The notes under the pieces were generated by a model, which was not told where the DNA came from, made no database searches, and worked only from the letters and a program-made list of their open reading frames with translations. Source: Chamaea fasciata (taxonomy: Eukaryota > Chordata > Aves > Passeriformes > Sylviidae). Taken from it: DNA of 64,000 bases. Both the position numbers and the translations under genes were made by a program. This document shows, in pieces, positions 42,301 through 52,000 of this stretch (positions are counted from its first letter, which is position 1; the number at the start of each line of letters is the position of its first letter). The stretch spans positions 62,001-126,000 of the forward strand of contig JARCOQ010000180.1 of the NCBI GenBank assembly GCA_029207755.1. Reading direction: 5' to 3'.

Positions 42301-45300
42301 GGGACAGGCAGGTCACCCCCAGGGACACCTAGGGGACAGCCAGGGCACCCTGGGGACAGCCATGGCACCCCCAGGGACACCGAGGGGAAAGCCAGGGCAC
42401 CCTGGGGACAGCCAGGGCACCCCCAGGGACACCTAGGGGACAGGCAGGTCACTCCCAGGGACACCTAGGGGACAGCCAGGGCACCCTAGGGACAGCCAGG
42501 GCACCCCCGGAAACCTAGGGGACATCCAGAGCACCCCAGAGACAGCCAGGGTACCCCCAGGGACAGCTAGGGGACAGCAAGGGCACCCCCAGGGATACCT
42601 AAGGGACACCCTAGGCACCCCCAGGGACACCAAGGGGACCCCCAGGGACACCTAGGGGACAGCCAGGGCACCCCAGGGACAGCGAGGGCACCCCCAGGGC
42701 CACATAGGGGACCTCCAGGGAACCCCAGGGACACATACGGGACAGACAGGGAACCCCAGTGACACCCTGTGCACCCCCAGGGACACCCAGGGCGCCCCCA
42801 GGGACACCTGGGGGACTGCCAGGGCCCCCCCAGGGACACCTAGGGGACAGCCAGGGCAGGCCAGGGACACTCAGGGCACCCACAGGGACACCTAGGGGAC
42901 AGCCAGGGAACCCCAGGGACACGTACGGGACAGCCAGGGAACCCCACTGACACCCTGTGCACACCCAGAGACACCCAAGGCCCCCCCAGGGACACCTAGG
43001 GGACAGCCAGGGAACGCGAGGGACAGCCAGGGGCACCCGCAGGGACACCTAGGGGACAGCCAGGGAACCCGAGGGACAGCCAGGGCACCCCCAGGGACAC
43101 CTAGGGGACAGCCAGGGCACCCCCAGGGACATTTAGGGGACAGCCAGGGCACTCCAGGGACACCCAGGGCACCCCCAGGGACACCTAGGGGACAGACAGG
43201 GCACCCCAGGGACACTCAGGGCACCCCCAGGGCCGCCTAGGGGACAGCGAGGGCACCCCCATGGACACCTAGGGGACCTCCAGGGAACCCCAGGGACACG
43301 TACGGGACAGCCAGGGAACCCCAGTGACACCCTGTGCACCCCCAGGGACACCCAGGGCACCCCCAGAGACACCTAGGGGACAGCCAGGGAACCCCAGGGA
43401 CACCCAGGGACAGTGAGGGCACAGCCAGGGCACCCTAGGGACAGCCAGGGCACCCCCAGGGACACCTAGGGGACAGGCAGGGCACCCCCAGAGACACCTA
43501 GGGGACAGCCAGGGCACCCCCAGGCGACACCTAGGGGACAGCCAGGGCACCCCCAGGGACACCTAGGGGACAGGCAGGGCACGCCCAGGGCCACGTAGGG
43601 GACCTCCAGGGCACCCCCAGGGACACCAAGGGGACAGCCAGGGCACCCTAGGGACAGCCAGGGCACCCCCAGGGACACCTAGGGCACCCCAGGGACACCT
43701 AGGGGGACAGCCAGGGCACCCCAGGGTCACGCGGGGCCACCCCCAGGGACACCTAGGGGACAGGCAGGGCACCTCCAGGGACACCGAGGGGAAAGCCAGG
43801 GCACCCCCAGAGACACCTAGGGGACAGCCAGGGCACCCAGAGGGACAGGGTGGGCACCCCCAGGGACACCTAGAGGACAGCCAGGGGCCCCCCCAGGGAC
43901 ATCCAGGGCACCCCCCAGGGACACCTAGGGGCACATCCAGGGACACCTAAGGGACAGCCAGGTCACCCCCAGGGACACCTAGGGGACAGCCAGGGCACTC
44001 CAGGGACAGCCAGGGCACACCCAGGGACACCTAGGGGACACCCTGGGCACCCCCAGGGACACCAAGGGGATCCCCAGGGACACCTAGGGGACAGCCAGGG
44101 CACACCCAGGAACACCTAGGGGACACCCTGGGCACCCCCAGGGACAGGCAGGGCACCCCCAGGGACACCTAGGGGCCAGCCAGGGCACCCTAAAGACAGC
44201 CAGGGCACCCCCAGGGACACCTAGGGGACAGGCAGGGCACCCCCAGGGACACCGAGAGGAAAGCCAGGGCACCCCCAGGGACACCTAGGGGAAGGCAAGA
44301 CACACCCAGGGACACCTAGGGGACAGCCAGGGCACCCCCCAGGGACATTTAGGGGACAGCCAGGGCACTCCCAGGGACACTCTGGGCACCCACAGGGACA
44401 CCTTGGGGACAGCCAGGGCACCCTAAAGACAGCCAGGGCACCCCAAGGACACCGAGGGGAAAGCCAGGGCACCCCCAGGGACACCTAGGGGAAGGCAGGA
44501 CACCCCCAGGAACACCTAGGGGACAGCCAGGGCACCCCCAGGGACATTTAGGGGACAGCCAGGGCACTCCAGGGACACCCAGGGCACCCCCAGGGACACC
44601 TAGGGGACAGCGAGGGCACCCGCGGGGACACCCAGGGCACCCCCAGGGCCGCCTAGGGGACAGCCAGGGCCCCCCTAGGGACGCTTAGAGGACAGCCGGG
44701 GCACACCGGGGACACCCAGAGCACCCCCAGGGACACCTAGGAGACAGCCAGGGCCCCCCCAGGGACACCTAGGGGACAGCCAGGGAACCTCAGGGACACC
44801 CTGTGCACCCCCAGGGACACCCAGGGCACACCCAGGGACACCTAGGTGACAGCCAGGGCACCCTAGGGACAGCCCGGGCACCCCCAGGGACACCGAGGGC
44901 ACAGCCAGGGCACCCCCAGAGACACCGAGAGGACTGGCAGGGCAACCCCAAGGACACCTAGGGGACACGCAGGGTACCCCCAGGGACAATGAGGGGACAG
45001 CCATGGCACCCCCAGGGACAGCCAGGGCACCCCCAGGGACATCTAGGGCACAGCCAGGGCACCCTAGGGACAGCCAGGGCACCTCCAGGGACACCTAGGG
45101 GACAGGCAGGGCACCCCCAGGGACACATAGGGGACAGCCAGGGCACCCCCAGGGACACCTAGGGGACAGCCAGGGCACCCCGAGGGACACCAGGGCACCC
45201 CCAGGGACACCGAGGGCACAGCCAGGGCACCCTGGGGACAGCCAGGGCACCCCCAGGGACACGTAGGGGACAGCCAGGGCACCCCCAGGGGACACCTAGG

Positions 45301-45567
45301 GCACCCACAGGGACACCGTGGGGACATCCAGGGCACCCCCAGGGACACCAAGGGGGACAGCCAGGGCACCCCAGGGACACCCAGGGCACCCCCAGGGACA
45401 CCTAGGGGACAGGCAGGGCACCCCCAGGGAAGCCCAGGGCACCCTTAACGACACCTAGGGGACAGGCAGGGAACCCCCAGGGACACCTAGGGGACAGCCA
45501 GGGCACCCTAAAGACAGCCAGGGCACCCACAGGGACACCTAGGGGACAGGCAGGGCACCCCCAGGGA
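36369..45567. repeat. Higher-order repeat copy III, 3'-truncated
   Basis: Follows copy II through CGTGTGGACACCC (38,792), CAAAAGGACAGCC (39,620), the two ACATCCAGAGCACCCCAGAG blocks (39,764 and 42,520), ACAATGAGGGG (44,986) and CCCTTAACGACACC (45,446). It then departs from copies I and II near 45,568, where they continue with ACACCAAGGTGATCCTCAGG. The second CGTGTGG/CAAAAGG cassette and the closing marker expected near 47,857 are missing. An internal deletion at about 40,590 removes 128 bp relative to copy II (153 versus 25 bp between AGAGACACC and CACCCTAGGG), exactly four units. Single-base indels cluster at 36,120-37,330, 40,040-40,470 and 43,520-43,950. Confidence 0.82.
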
Positions 45568-47957
45568 CACCTAGGGGACAGCCAGGGCCCCCCCAGGGAC
45601 ACCCAGGGGACAGGCAGGGCACCCCCAAGGGACACCGAGGGGAAAGCCAGGGCACCCCCAGGGATACCTAGGGGAAGGCAGGGCACCCCCAGGGACACCG
45701 AGGAACACAGCCAGGGCACCCTAGGGACAGCCAGGGCACCCTTTGGGCCACCTAGGGGACAGCCAGGGCACCCCAGGGACACCCAGGGCACCCCCAGGGA
45801 CACCCAGGGCACACCCAGGGGATACCTAGGGGACAGCCAGGGCACCCCCAGGGACACCGAGGGCACAGAAAGGGCACCCTAGGGACAGCCAGGGCACCCC
45901 CAGGGACACCTAAGGGACAGGCAGGGGCACCCCCAGGGACAGCTAGGGGACAGCCAGGGCACCCCGAGGGATACCAGGGGCACCCCCAGGGACACCTATG
46001 GGAAAGGCAGGGCACCCCCAGGGACACCGAGGGTACAGCCAGGGCACCCCAGGGACAGCCAGGGCACCCCCAGGGACAGCTAGGGGACAGTCAGGGCACC
46101 CCCAGGGACACCAAGGGGACAGCCAGAGCACCCCAAGGACAGCCAGGGCACCCCCAGGGACACCTAGGAAACAGCAAGGGCACCCCCAGGGACACCCTGG
46201 GCACACCCAGGGACACCGAGGGGACAGCCAGGGCACCCCAGGGACACCCTGGGCACCCCCAGGGACACCGAGGGGACAGCCAGGGCACCCCAGGGACACC
46301 TAGGGGAAAGCCAGGGCACCCTGGGGGACAGCCAGGGCACCCCCAGGGACACCGAGGGGAAAGCCAGGGCACCCTGGGGACAGCCAGGGCACCCCCAGGG
46401 ACACCTAGGGGACAGGCAGGTCACCCCCAGGGACACCTAGGGGACAGCCAGGGCACCCTGGGGACAGCCATGGCACCCCCAGGGACACCGAGGGGAAAGC
46501 CAAGGCACCCTGGGGACAGCCAGGGCACCCCCAGGGACACCTAGGGGACAGGCAGGTCACTCCCAGGGACACCTAGGGGACAGCCAGGGCACCCTAGGGA
46601 CAGCCAGGGCACCCCCAGGAAACCTAGGGGACATCCAGAGCACCCCAGAGACAGCCAGGGTACCCCCAGGGACAGCTCGGGTGACAGCAAGGGCACCCCC
46701 AGGGATACCTAAGGGACACCCTGGGCACCCCCAGGGACACCAAGGGGACCCCCCAGGGACACCTAGGGGACAGCCAGGGCACCCCAATGACAGCGAGGGC
46801 ACCCCCCCAGGGACACCTAGGGGACCTCCAGGGCACCCCCAGGGACACGTACGGGACAGACAGGGAACCCCAGTGACACCCTGTGCACCCCCAGGGACAC
46901 CCAGGGCGGCCCCCAGGGACACCTGGGGGGACTGCCAGGGCCCCCACAGGGACACCTAGGGGACAGCCAGGGCAGACCAGGGACACTCAGGGCACCCACA
47001 GGGACACCTAGGGGACCTCCAGGGAACCCCAGGGACACGTACGGGACAGCCAGTGGAACCCCACTGACACCCTGTGCACCCCCAGGGACACCCAGGGCCC
47101 CCCCAGGGACACCTAGGGGACAGCCAGGGAACGCGAGGGACAGCCAGGGCACCCGCAGGGACACCTAGGGGACAGCCAGGGAACCCGAGGGACAGCCAGG
47201 GCACCCCCCAGGGACACCTAGGGGACAGCCAGGGCACCCCCAGGGACATTTAGGGGACAGCCAGGGCACTCCAGGGACACCCAGGGCACCCCCAGGGACA
47301 CGTACGGGACAGACAGGGCACCCCCAGGGACACTCAGGGCACCCCCAGGGCCGCCTAGGGGACAGCGAGGGCACCCCCCATGGACACCTAGGGGACCTCC
47401 AGGGAACCCCAGGGACACGTACGGGACAGCCAGGGAACCCCAGTGACACCCTGTGCACCCCCAGGGACACCAGGGCACCCCCAGGGACACCTAGGGGACA
47501 GCCAGGGAACCCCAGGGACACCCAGGGCAACCCCCATGGACACCTAGGGCACTCCAGGGACAGTGAGGGCACAGCCAGGGCACCCTAGGGACAGCCAGGG
47601 CACCCCCAGGGACACCTAGGGGACAGGCAGGGCACCCCCAGAGACACCTAGGGGACAGCCAGGGCACCCCCAGGGACACCTAGGGGACAGCCAGGGCACC
47701 CCCAGGGACACCTCGGGGAAAGGCAGGGCACGCCCAGGGCCACGTAGGGGACCTCCAGGGCACCCCCAGGGACACCAAGGGGACAGCCAGGGCACCCTAG
47801 GGACAGCCAGGGCACCCCCAGGGGACACCTAGGGCACCCCAGGGACACCTAGGGGACAGCCAGGGCACCCCAGGGTCACGCGGGGCACCCCCAGGGACAC
47901 CTAGGGGACAGGCAGGGCACCTCCAGGGACACCGAGGGGAAAGCCAGGGCACCCCCA
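45568..47957. repeat. Junction segment and displaced duplicate of the 7.1-kb module part
   Basis: From 45,568 to 45,997 the array is a mosaic of unit variants not matching copies I-III at this position. From 45,998 (ATGGGAAAGGCAGGGC) to about 47,957 it repeats the order seen at about 30,522-32,465 in copy II and about 41,890-43,810 in copy III, including the ACATCCAGAGCACCCCAGAG marker near 46,630 and the CACGCGGGGC variant near 47,878. The offset inside copy III is about 4.1 kb. I infer a tandem duplication or unequal exchange that replaced the normal end of copy III. Similarity to copy II stops near 47,957. Confidence 0.7.
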
Positions 47958-48520
47958 GGGACACCGAGGGGACAGCCAGGGCACCCTAGGGACAGCCATG
48001 GCACCCTAGGGACAGCCAGGGCACCCCCAGAGACACCGAGGGCACAGCCAGGGCACCCTAGGGACAGCCAGGGCACCCCCAGGGACACCTAAGGGACAGG
48101 CAGGGCACCCCCAGTGACACTGACGGGACAGCCAGGGCACCCCCAGAGACCCCTAGGGGAGCAGCCAGGGACCTCCTAGGGACACTCTGGGCACCCCAAG
48201 GGACACCTTGGGGTCAGCCAGGGCACCCCAGGGACACCCAGGGCACCCCCAGGGACACGGAGGGGACAGCTAGGGCACCCCCAGGGACACCTAGGGCAAG
48301 GCAGGACACCCCCAGGGACACCTAGGGGGACAGGCATGGCACCTCCAGGGACAGCCAGGGTACCCCCAGGGGACACCTAGGGACAGTCAGGGCACCCCAG
48401 GGACACCTAGGGGACAGCCAGGGCACCCTAGGGACAGCCAGGGCACCCCGAGGGACACCTAAGTGACAGCCAGGGCACCCCAGGGACATCGAGGGACAGC
48501 CAGGAACCTCCTGGGACAGC
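47958..48520. repeat. Satellite flank duplicated together with island 1
   Basis: Satellite units with a distinctive order (GACAGCCATGGCACCCTAGG, then CCAGTGACACTGACGGG, then a GGACACTCTGGGCACCCCAAG run and GACATCGAGGGACAGCC) that recurs at about 57,677-58,235 just before island 2. The shared flank shows that about 0.56 kb of satellite was duplicated with the island, so the duplicated block is about 1.1 kb at least. Confidence 0.8.
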
Positions 48521-48528
48521 CAGCTCAC

Positions 48529-48811
48529 CCCCACGGCCGCCTCCACCTCCAGGAGCTATCAAAACCCTCCTCAGGTTCTTTGATGCCTCAAATGGGCCGC
48601 CCAAACCTCCGAATACCCCCCAAAACACCCAAAGCACCCAAGCAGCCCCAGGACGCTCCCCAGACCCCCCCACAACCCAAAAAACCCCCTCCACGACAAC
48701 TCAGGACCCCCAGGATCCCCCCAAATCCGCGCCCCCCTCACCCTGAGGTCCCGTTTGAGCCGCTCCACGTTGCGGACAGGCACCAGCTCATCAAGCCCCA
48801 AGCACCAACAC
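48529..48811 (-). pseudogene. Candidate two-exon gene fragment, copy 1
   Basis: On the minus strand, exon A (48,811 down to 48,742, 70 nt) follows CCCAGTCCCGCAG, a good acceptor with an upstream pyrimidine-rich run, and ends CTCAGG before GTGAGG, a good donor. Read with a phase-2 entry it encodes 23 residues, CWCLGLDELVPVRNVERLKR and then DLR, with no stop. Exon B (48,586 down to 48,529, 58 nt) follows a weaker acceptor (CCCATTTGAG) in matching phase 0 and encodes 19 residues, from ASKNLRRVLIAP into a Gly-rich end, before GTGAGCTGG. The intron between them is 155 bp. I do not recognise the protein. No start, stop or further exon is identifiable, and satellite lies on both sides, so this is a fragment or two internal exons of a gene with satellite-filled introns. 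Plus-strand coding cannot be excluded: CTCCACCTCCAG at 48,541-48,552 is also an acceptor-like site. Confidence 0.35.
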
Positions 48812-48818
48812 CTGCGGG

Positions 48819-48905
48819 ACTGGGATGGACTGAGAGCATTGGGAGGGTGACCAGAGAAACCTGGGATGGACAAAGAGTGGACTGGGATGAACTGGGATGA
48901 ACTGG
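48819..48905. repeat. ACTGGGATGAACTGG short-tract repeat, copy 1
   Basis: Degenerate 10-11-bp repeats of ACTGGGATGR, ending in a clean doublet at 48,881-48,905. In my knowledge such tracts are common in bird introns and intergenic DNA; this is the main basis for the avian assignment. They sit just upstream (minus strand) of candidate exon A. Confidence 0.65.
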
Positions 48906-49017
48906 CAGGCGTGTGGGGGTCCATGGTGGCCACTCGGTGCCTTACTGGTCTATACTGGGATGGGTCGGATGGCCCCCAGGGGAGGGGGTGAGGCCACAAT
49001 GGTCCAGACTAGGAGGG

Positions 49018-49064
49018 GAGTCACCATGGCGCCAGAGGCGGAGTCGAGGATACAAGCGAGGCAA
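49018..49064 (+). other. CpG cluster with strong-context ATG at satellite border, copy 1
   Basis: The plus strand has GTCACCATGG at 49,020-49,029, matching the vertebrate start context (A at -3, G at +4). The frame reads MAPEAESRIQARQ and then enters the satellite, stopping after 34 residues at 49,130. The 40 bp after the ATG contains several CpGs, unlike the CpG-free satellite unit. This could be the truncated first exon of a plus-strand gene or a coincidence; there is no visible donor at the junction. Confidence 0.25.
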
Positions 49065-52000
49065 GGACACCTAGGGGACAGCCAGGGAACCCCAGGGACA
49101 CCCTGTGCACCCCCAGGGACACCTTGGTGACAGCCAGGGCACCCCAGGGACAGCCAGGGCACCCCCAGGGACACCTAGGGGACCTCCAGGGCACCCCCAG
49201 GGACACCCAGGGCAACCCCCAGGGACATCTAGGGGACAGCAAGGGCACCCCCAGGGACACGCAGGGCAGCCCCAGGGACACCTAGGGGACAGCCAGGGCA
49301 CCCCAAGGGACACCTAGGTGGCAGCCAGGGCACCCTAGGGACAGCCAGGGCACCCCCAGGGACCCCTAGGGCACAGCCAGGGCACCCTAGGGACAGCCAG
49401 GGCAACCCCAGGGACACCAAGGGGACCCCCAGGGACACCTAGGGGACAGGCAGGGCACCCCCAGGGACACTGACGGAGCAGCCAGGGCACCCCCAGAGAC
49501 CCCTAGGGGACAGCCAGGGCACTCCCAGGGACACTTTGGGCACCCACAGGGACACCTTGGGGACAGCTAGGGCACCCCAGGGACAGCCAGGGGCACCACC
49601 AGGGACACCTAGGGAACAGCCAGGGCACCCCCAGGGACAGCGAGGGAACCCACAGGGACACCCAGGGCACCCCCAGGGACACCTAGGGGACAGCCAGGGC
49701 ACCCCCAGGGACACCCAGGGCACCCCCAGGGACACCTAAGGGACAGCCAGGGCACCCCCAGGGACACCCAGGGCACCCCCCAGGGACACCTAGGGGACAG
49801 CCAGGGCACCCCCCAGGGACACCTAGGGGAGAGGCAGGGCACCCCCAGGGACACCTAGGGGGACAGCCAGGGCACCCCAAGGGACACCTAGGTGACAGCC
49901 AGGGCACCCAAGGGACAGCCAGGGTACCCCCAGGGACCCCTAGGGCACAACCAGGGCACCCTAGGGACAGCCAGGGCAACGCCAGGGACACCAAGGGGAC
50001 ATCCAGAGCACCCCAGGGACAGCCAGGGCACCCCCAGGGACACCTAAGGAACACCCTGGGCACCCCCAGGGACACCAAGGGGACCCCCAGGGACACCTAG
50101 GGGACAGGCAGTGCACCCCCAGGGACACTGACGGGACAGCCAGGGCACCCCCAGAGACCCCTAGGGGACAGCCAGGGCACTCCCAGGGACACTTTGGGCA
50201 CCCACAGGGACACCTTGGGGACAGCCAGGGCACCCCAGGGACAGCCAGGGCACCGCCAGGGGACACCTAGGGGACCTCCAGGGCACCCCCAGGGACACCC
50301 AGGGCACCCCCAGGGCCACCTAGGGAACAGCCAGGGCACCCCAGGGACAGCGAGGGAACCCCCAGGGACACCCAGGGCACCCCCAGGGACACCTAGGGGA
50401 CAGCCAGGGCACCCCCAGGGACACCCAGGGCACCCCCAGGGACACCTAGGGGACAGCCAGGGCACCCCCAGGGACACCTAGGGGAGAGGCAGAGCACCCC
50501 CAGGGACACCTAGGGGACAGCCAGGGCACCCCAAGGGACACCTAGGTGACAGCCAGGGCACCCTAGGGACAGCCAGGGCCCCCCAGGGACCCCTAGGGCC
50601 ACAGCCAGGGCACCCTAGGGACAGCCAGGGCACCCCCAGGGACACCAAGGGCACAGCCAGAGCACCCCAGGGACAGCCAGGGCACCGCCAGGGACACCTA
50701 AAAAACACCCTGGGCACCCCCAGGGACACCAAAGGGACCCCCAGGGACACCTAGGGGACAGGCAGGGCACCCCCAGGGACACTGACGGGACAGCCAGGGC
50801 ACCCCCAGATACCCCTAGGGGACAGCCAGGGCACTCCCAGGGACACTTTGGGCACCCACAGGGACACCTTGGGGACAGACAGGGCACACCAGGAACACCC
50901 AGGGCACCCCCAGGGACACATCGGGGACCTCAAGGGCACCCCCAGGGACACCCAGGGCACCCCCAGGGCCACCTAGGGGACAGCCAGGGCACCCCAGGGA
51001 CAGCCAGGGCCCCCCCAGGGACACATAGGAGACAGCCAGGGCACCCCAGGCACACCAAGGGCGCCCCCAGGGACACCTAGGGGGACAGCCAGGGCACCCC
51101 CAGGAACACCGAGGTCACCCCCAGGGACACCTAGGGCACCCCCAGAGACACCGAGAGCACAGCCAGGGGCACCCTAGGGACAGCCAGGGCACCCCCAGGG
51201 ACACCTAGGGGACAGCCAGGGCACCCCCAGGGACACCTAGAAGACAGCCAGGGCAACCCCAGGGACACCTAGGGGACAGCCAGGGCACCCCCACGGACAC
51301 CTAGGGGGACAGCCAGGGCACTCCAGAGACAGCCAGGGCAACCCCCAGGGACACCTAGGGGACAGCCAGGGCACCCGAGGGACAGCCAGAGCACCCCCAG
51401 GGACACCAAGGGCACAGCCCAGGGCACCCTAGGGACAGCCAGGGCAACGACAGGGACACCTAGGGGACAGCCAGGGCATCCCCAGGGACACCTAGGGGAC
51501 AGGCAGGGCACCCCCAGGGACACCTAGGGGACAGCCAGGGCCCCCCCCAGGGAACACTAGGGGACAGCCAGGGCACTCCAGGGACACCCAGGGCACCCCC
51601 TGGGACACCTAGGGGGACAGCCAGGGCACCCTAAAGACAGCCAGGGCACCCCCAGGGACACCTAGGGGACAGGCAGGGCACTCCCAGGGACACCGAGGGG
51701 AAAGCCAGGGCACCCCCAGGGACACCTAGGGGACAGCCAGGGCCCCCACAGGGACAACTAGGGGACAGCCAGGGCACTCCAGGGACACCCAGGGCACCCC
51801 CAGGGACACCTAGGGGACAGCCAGGGCACCCTAAAAACAGCCAGGGCACCCACAGGGACACCTAGGGGACAGGCAGGCACCCCCAGGGACACCGAGGGGA
51901 AAGCCAGGGCACCACCAGGGACACCCAGGGCACCCCCAGGGACACCTATGGAACAGCCAGGGCATCCCCAGGGACACCCATTGCACACCCCCAGGGACAC

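Larger units (their letters stand above)
1..48520. repeat. 32-bp G+C-rich satellite array, left segment
   Basis: Continuous tandem repeats of a 32-bp unit formed by three sub-motifs: ACACCTAGGGG, ACAGCCAGGGC and ACCCCCAGGG. The consensus is 72% G+C, has one T per unit on the + strand and no CpG, and holds one CCTAGG palindrome. Units vary by substitution (CCTAGG, CCGAGG or CCAAGG; CACGTAGG or CACATAGG) and by gain or loss of one sub-motif. The many reading frames across it are artefacts: on the minus strand, stop TAG is followed directly by GTG inside the same motif, and because 32 is not a multiple of 3 the peptides repeat every 32 residues. No gene, RNA or transposon is visible here. The left end continues beyond the window. 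Confidence 0.97.
48521..49064. other. Island 1: non-satellite unique-like DNA, gene fragment
   Basis: The first break in the satellite. It holds A/C-rich, intron-like DNA (48,590-48,740), a CpG-containing candidate exon (48,742-48,811), avian-style ACTGGGATGAACTGG tracts (48,819-48,905), a TTACTGGTCTATACTGGG-like stretch (about 48,942-48,960) and a CpG cluster abutting the satellite (49,018-49,064). It is nearly identical to island 2 at 58,236-58,770, 9 bp longer, with differences mainly in homopolymer and intron-like sequence. Two differences at the right end (GCGCCA versus GCGCCG, ATACA versus ATACG) look like CpG decay in island 1. No complete gene is present. Confidence 0.85.

Noticed and set aside
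1..48520. Collagen-like or antifreeze-like repeat protein gene
   Set aside because: No Gly-X-Y regularity holds over a full frame. Indels between copies change frame freely, and there is no signal peptide or start context in the array.
1..48520. CRISPR array
   Set aside because: Repeats are contiguous and degenerate, with no unique spacers, no leader and no cas genes. Spacing reflects the 32-bp unit itself.
1..48520. R-loop-prone G-skewed array
   Set aside because: G and C are nearly balanced on each strand (11 and 12 per unit). The skew is in A and T, so the usual G-skew criterion is not met.
48590..48740. Plus-strand exon in the A/C-rich part of island 1 (Pro-rich frame)
   Set aside because: The Pro/Lys/Thr-rich translation comes from C-runs, varies by indel between islands, and has no convincing donor. 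The minus-strand reading explains this stretch as an intron.
49018..49064. Third minus-strand exon reading LARILDSASGAM before GTGACT
   Set aside because: The donor-like ATG/GTGACT is present but in this frame its phase (0) does not match the phase-2 entry of candidate exon A. No acceptor is visible because satellite starts directly upstream.
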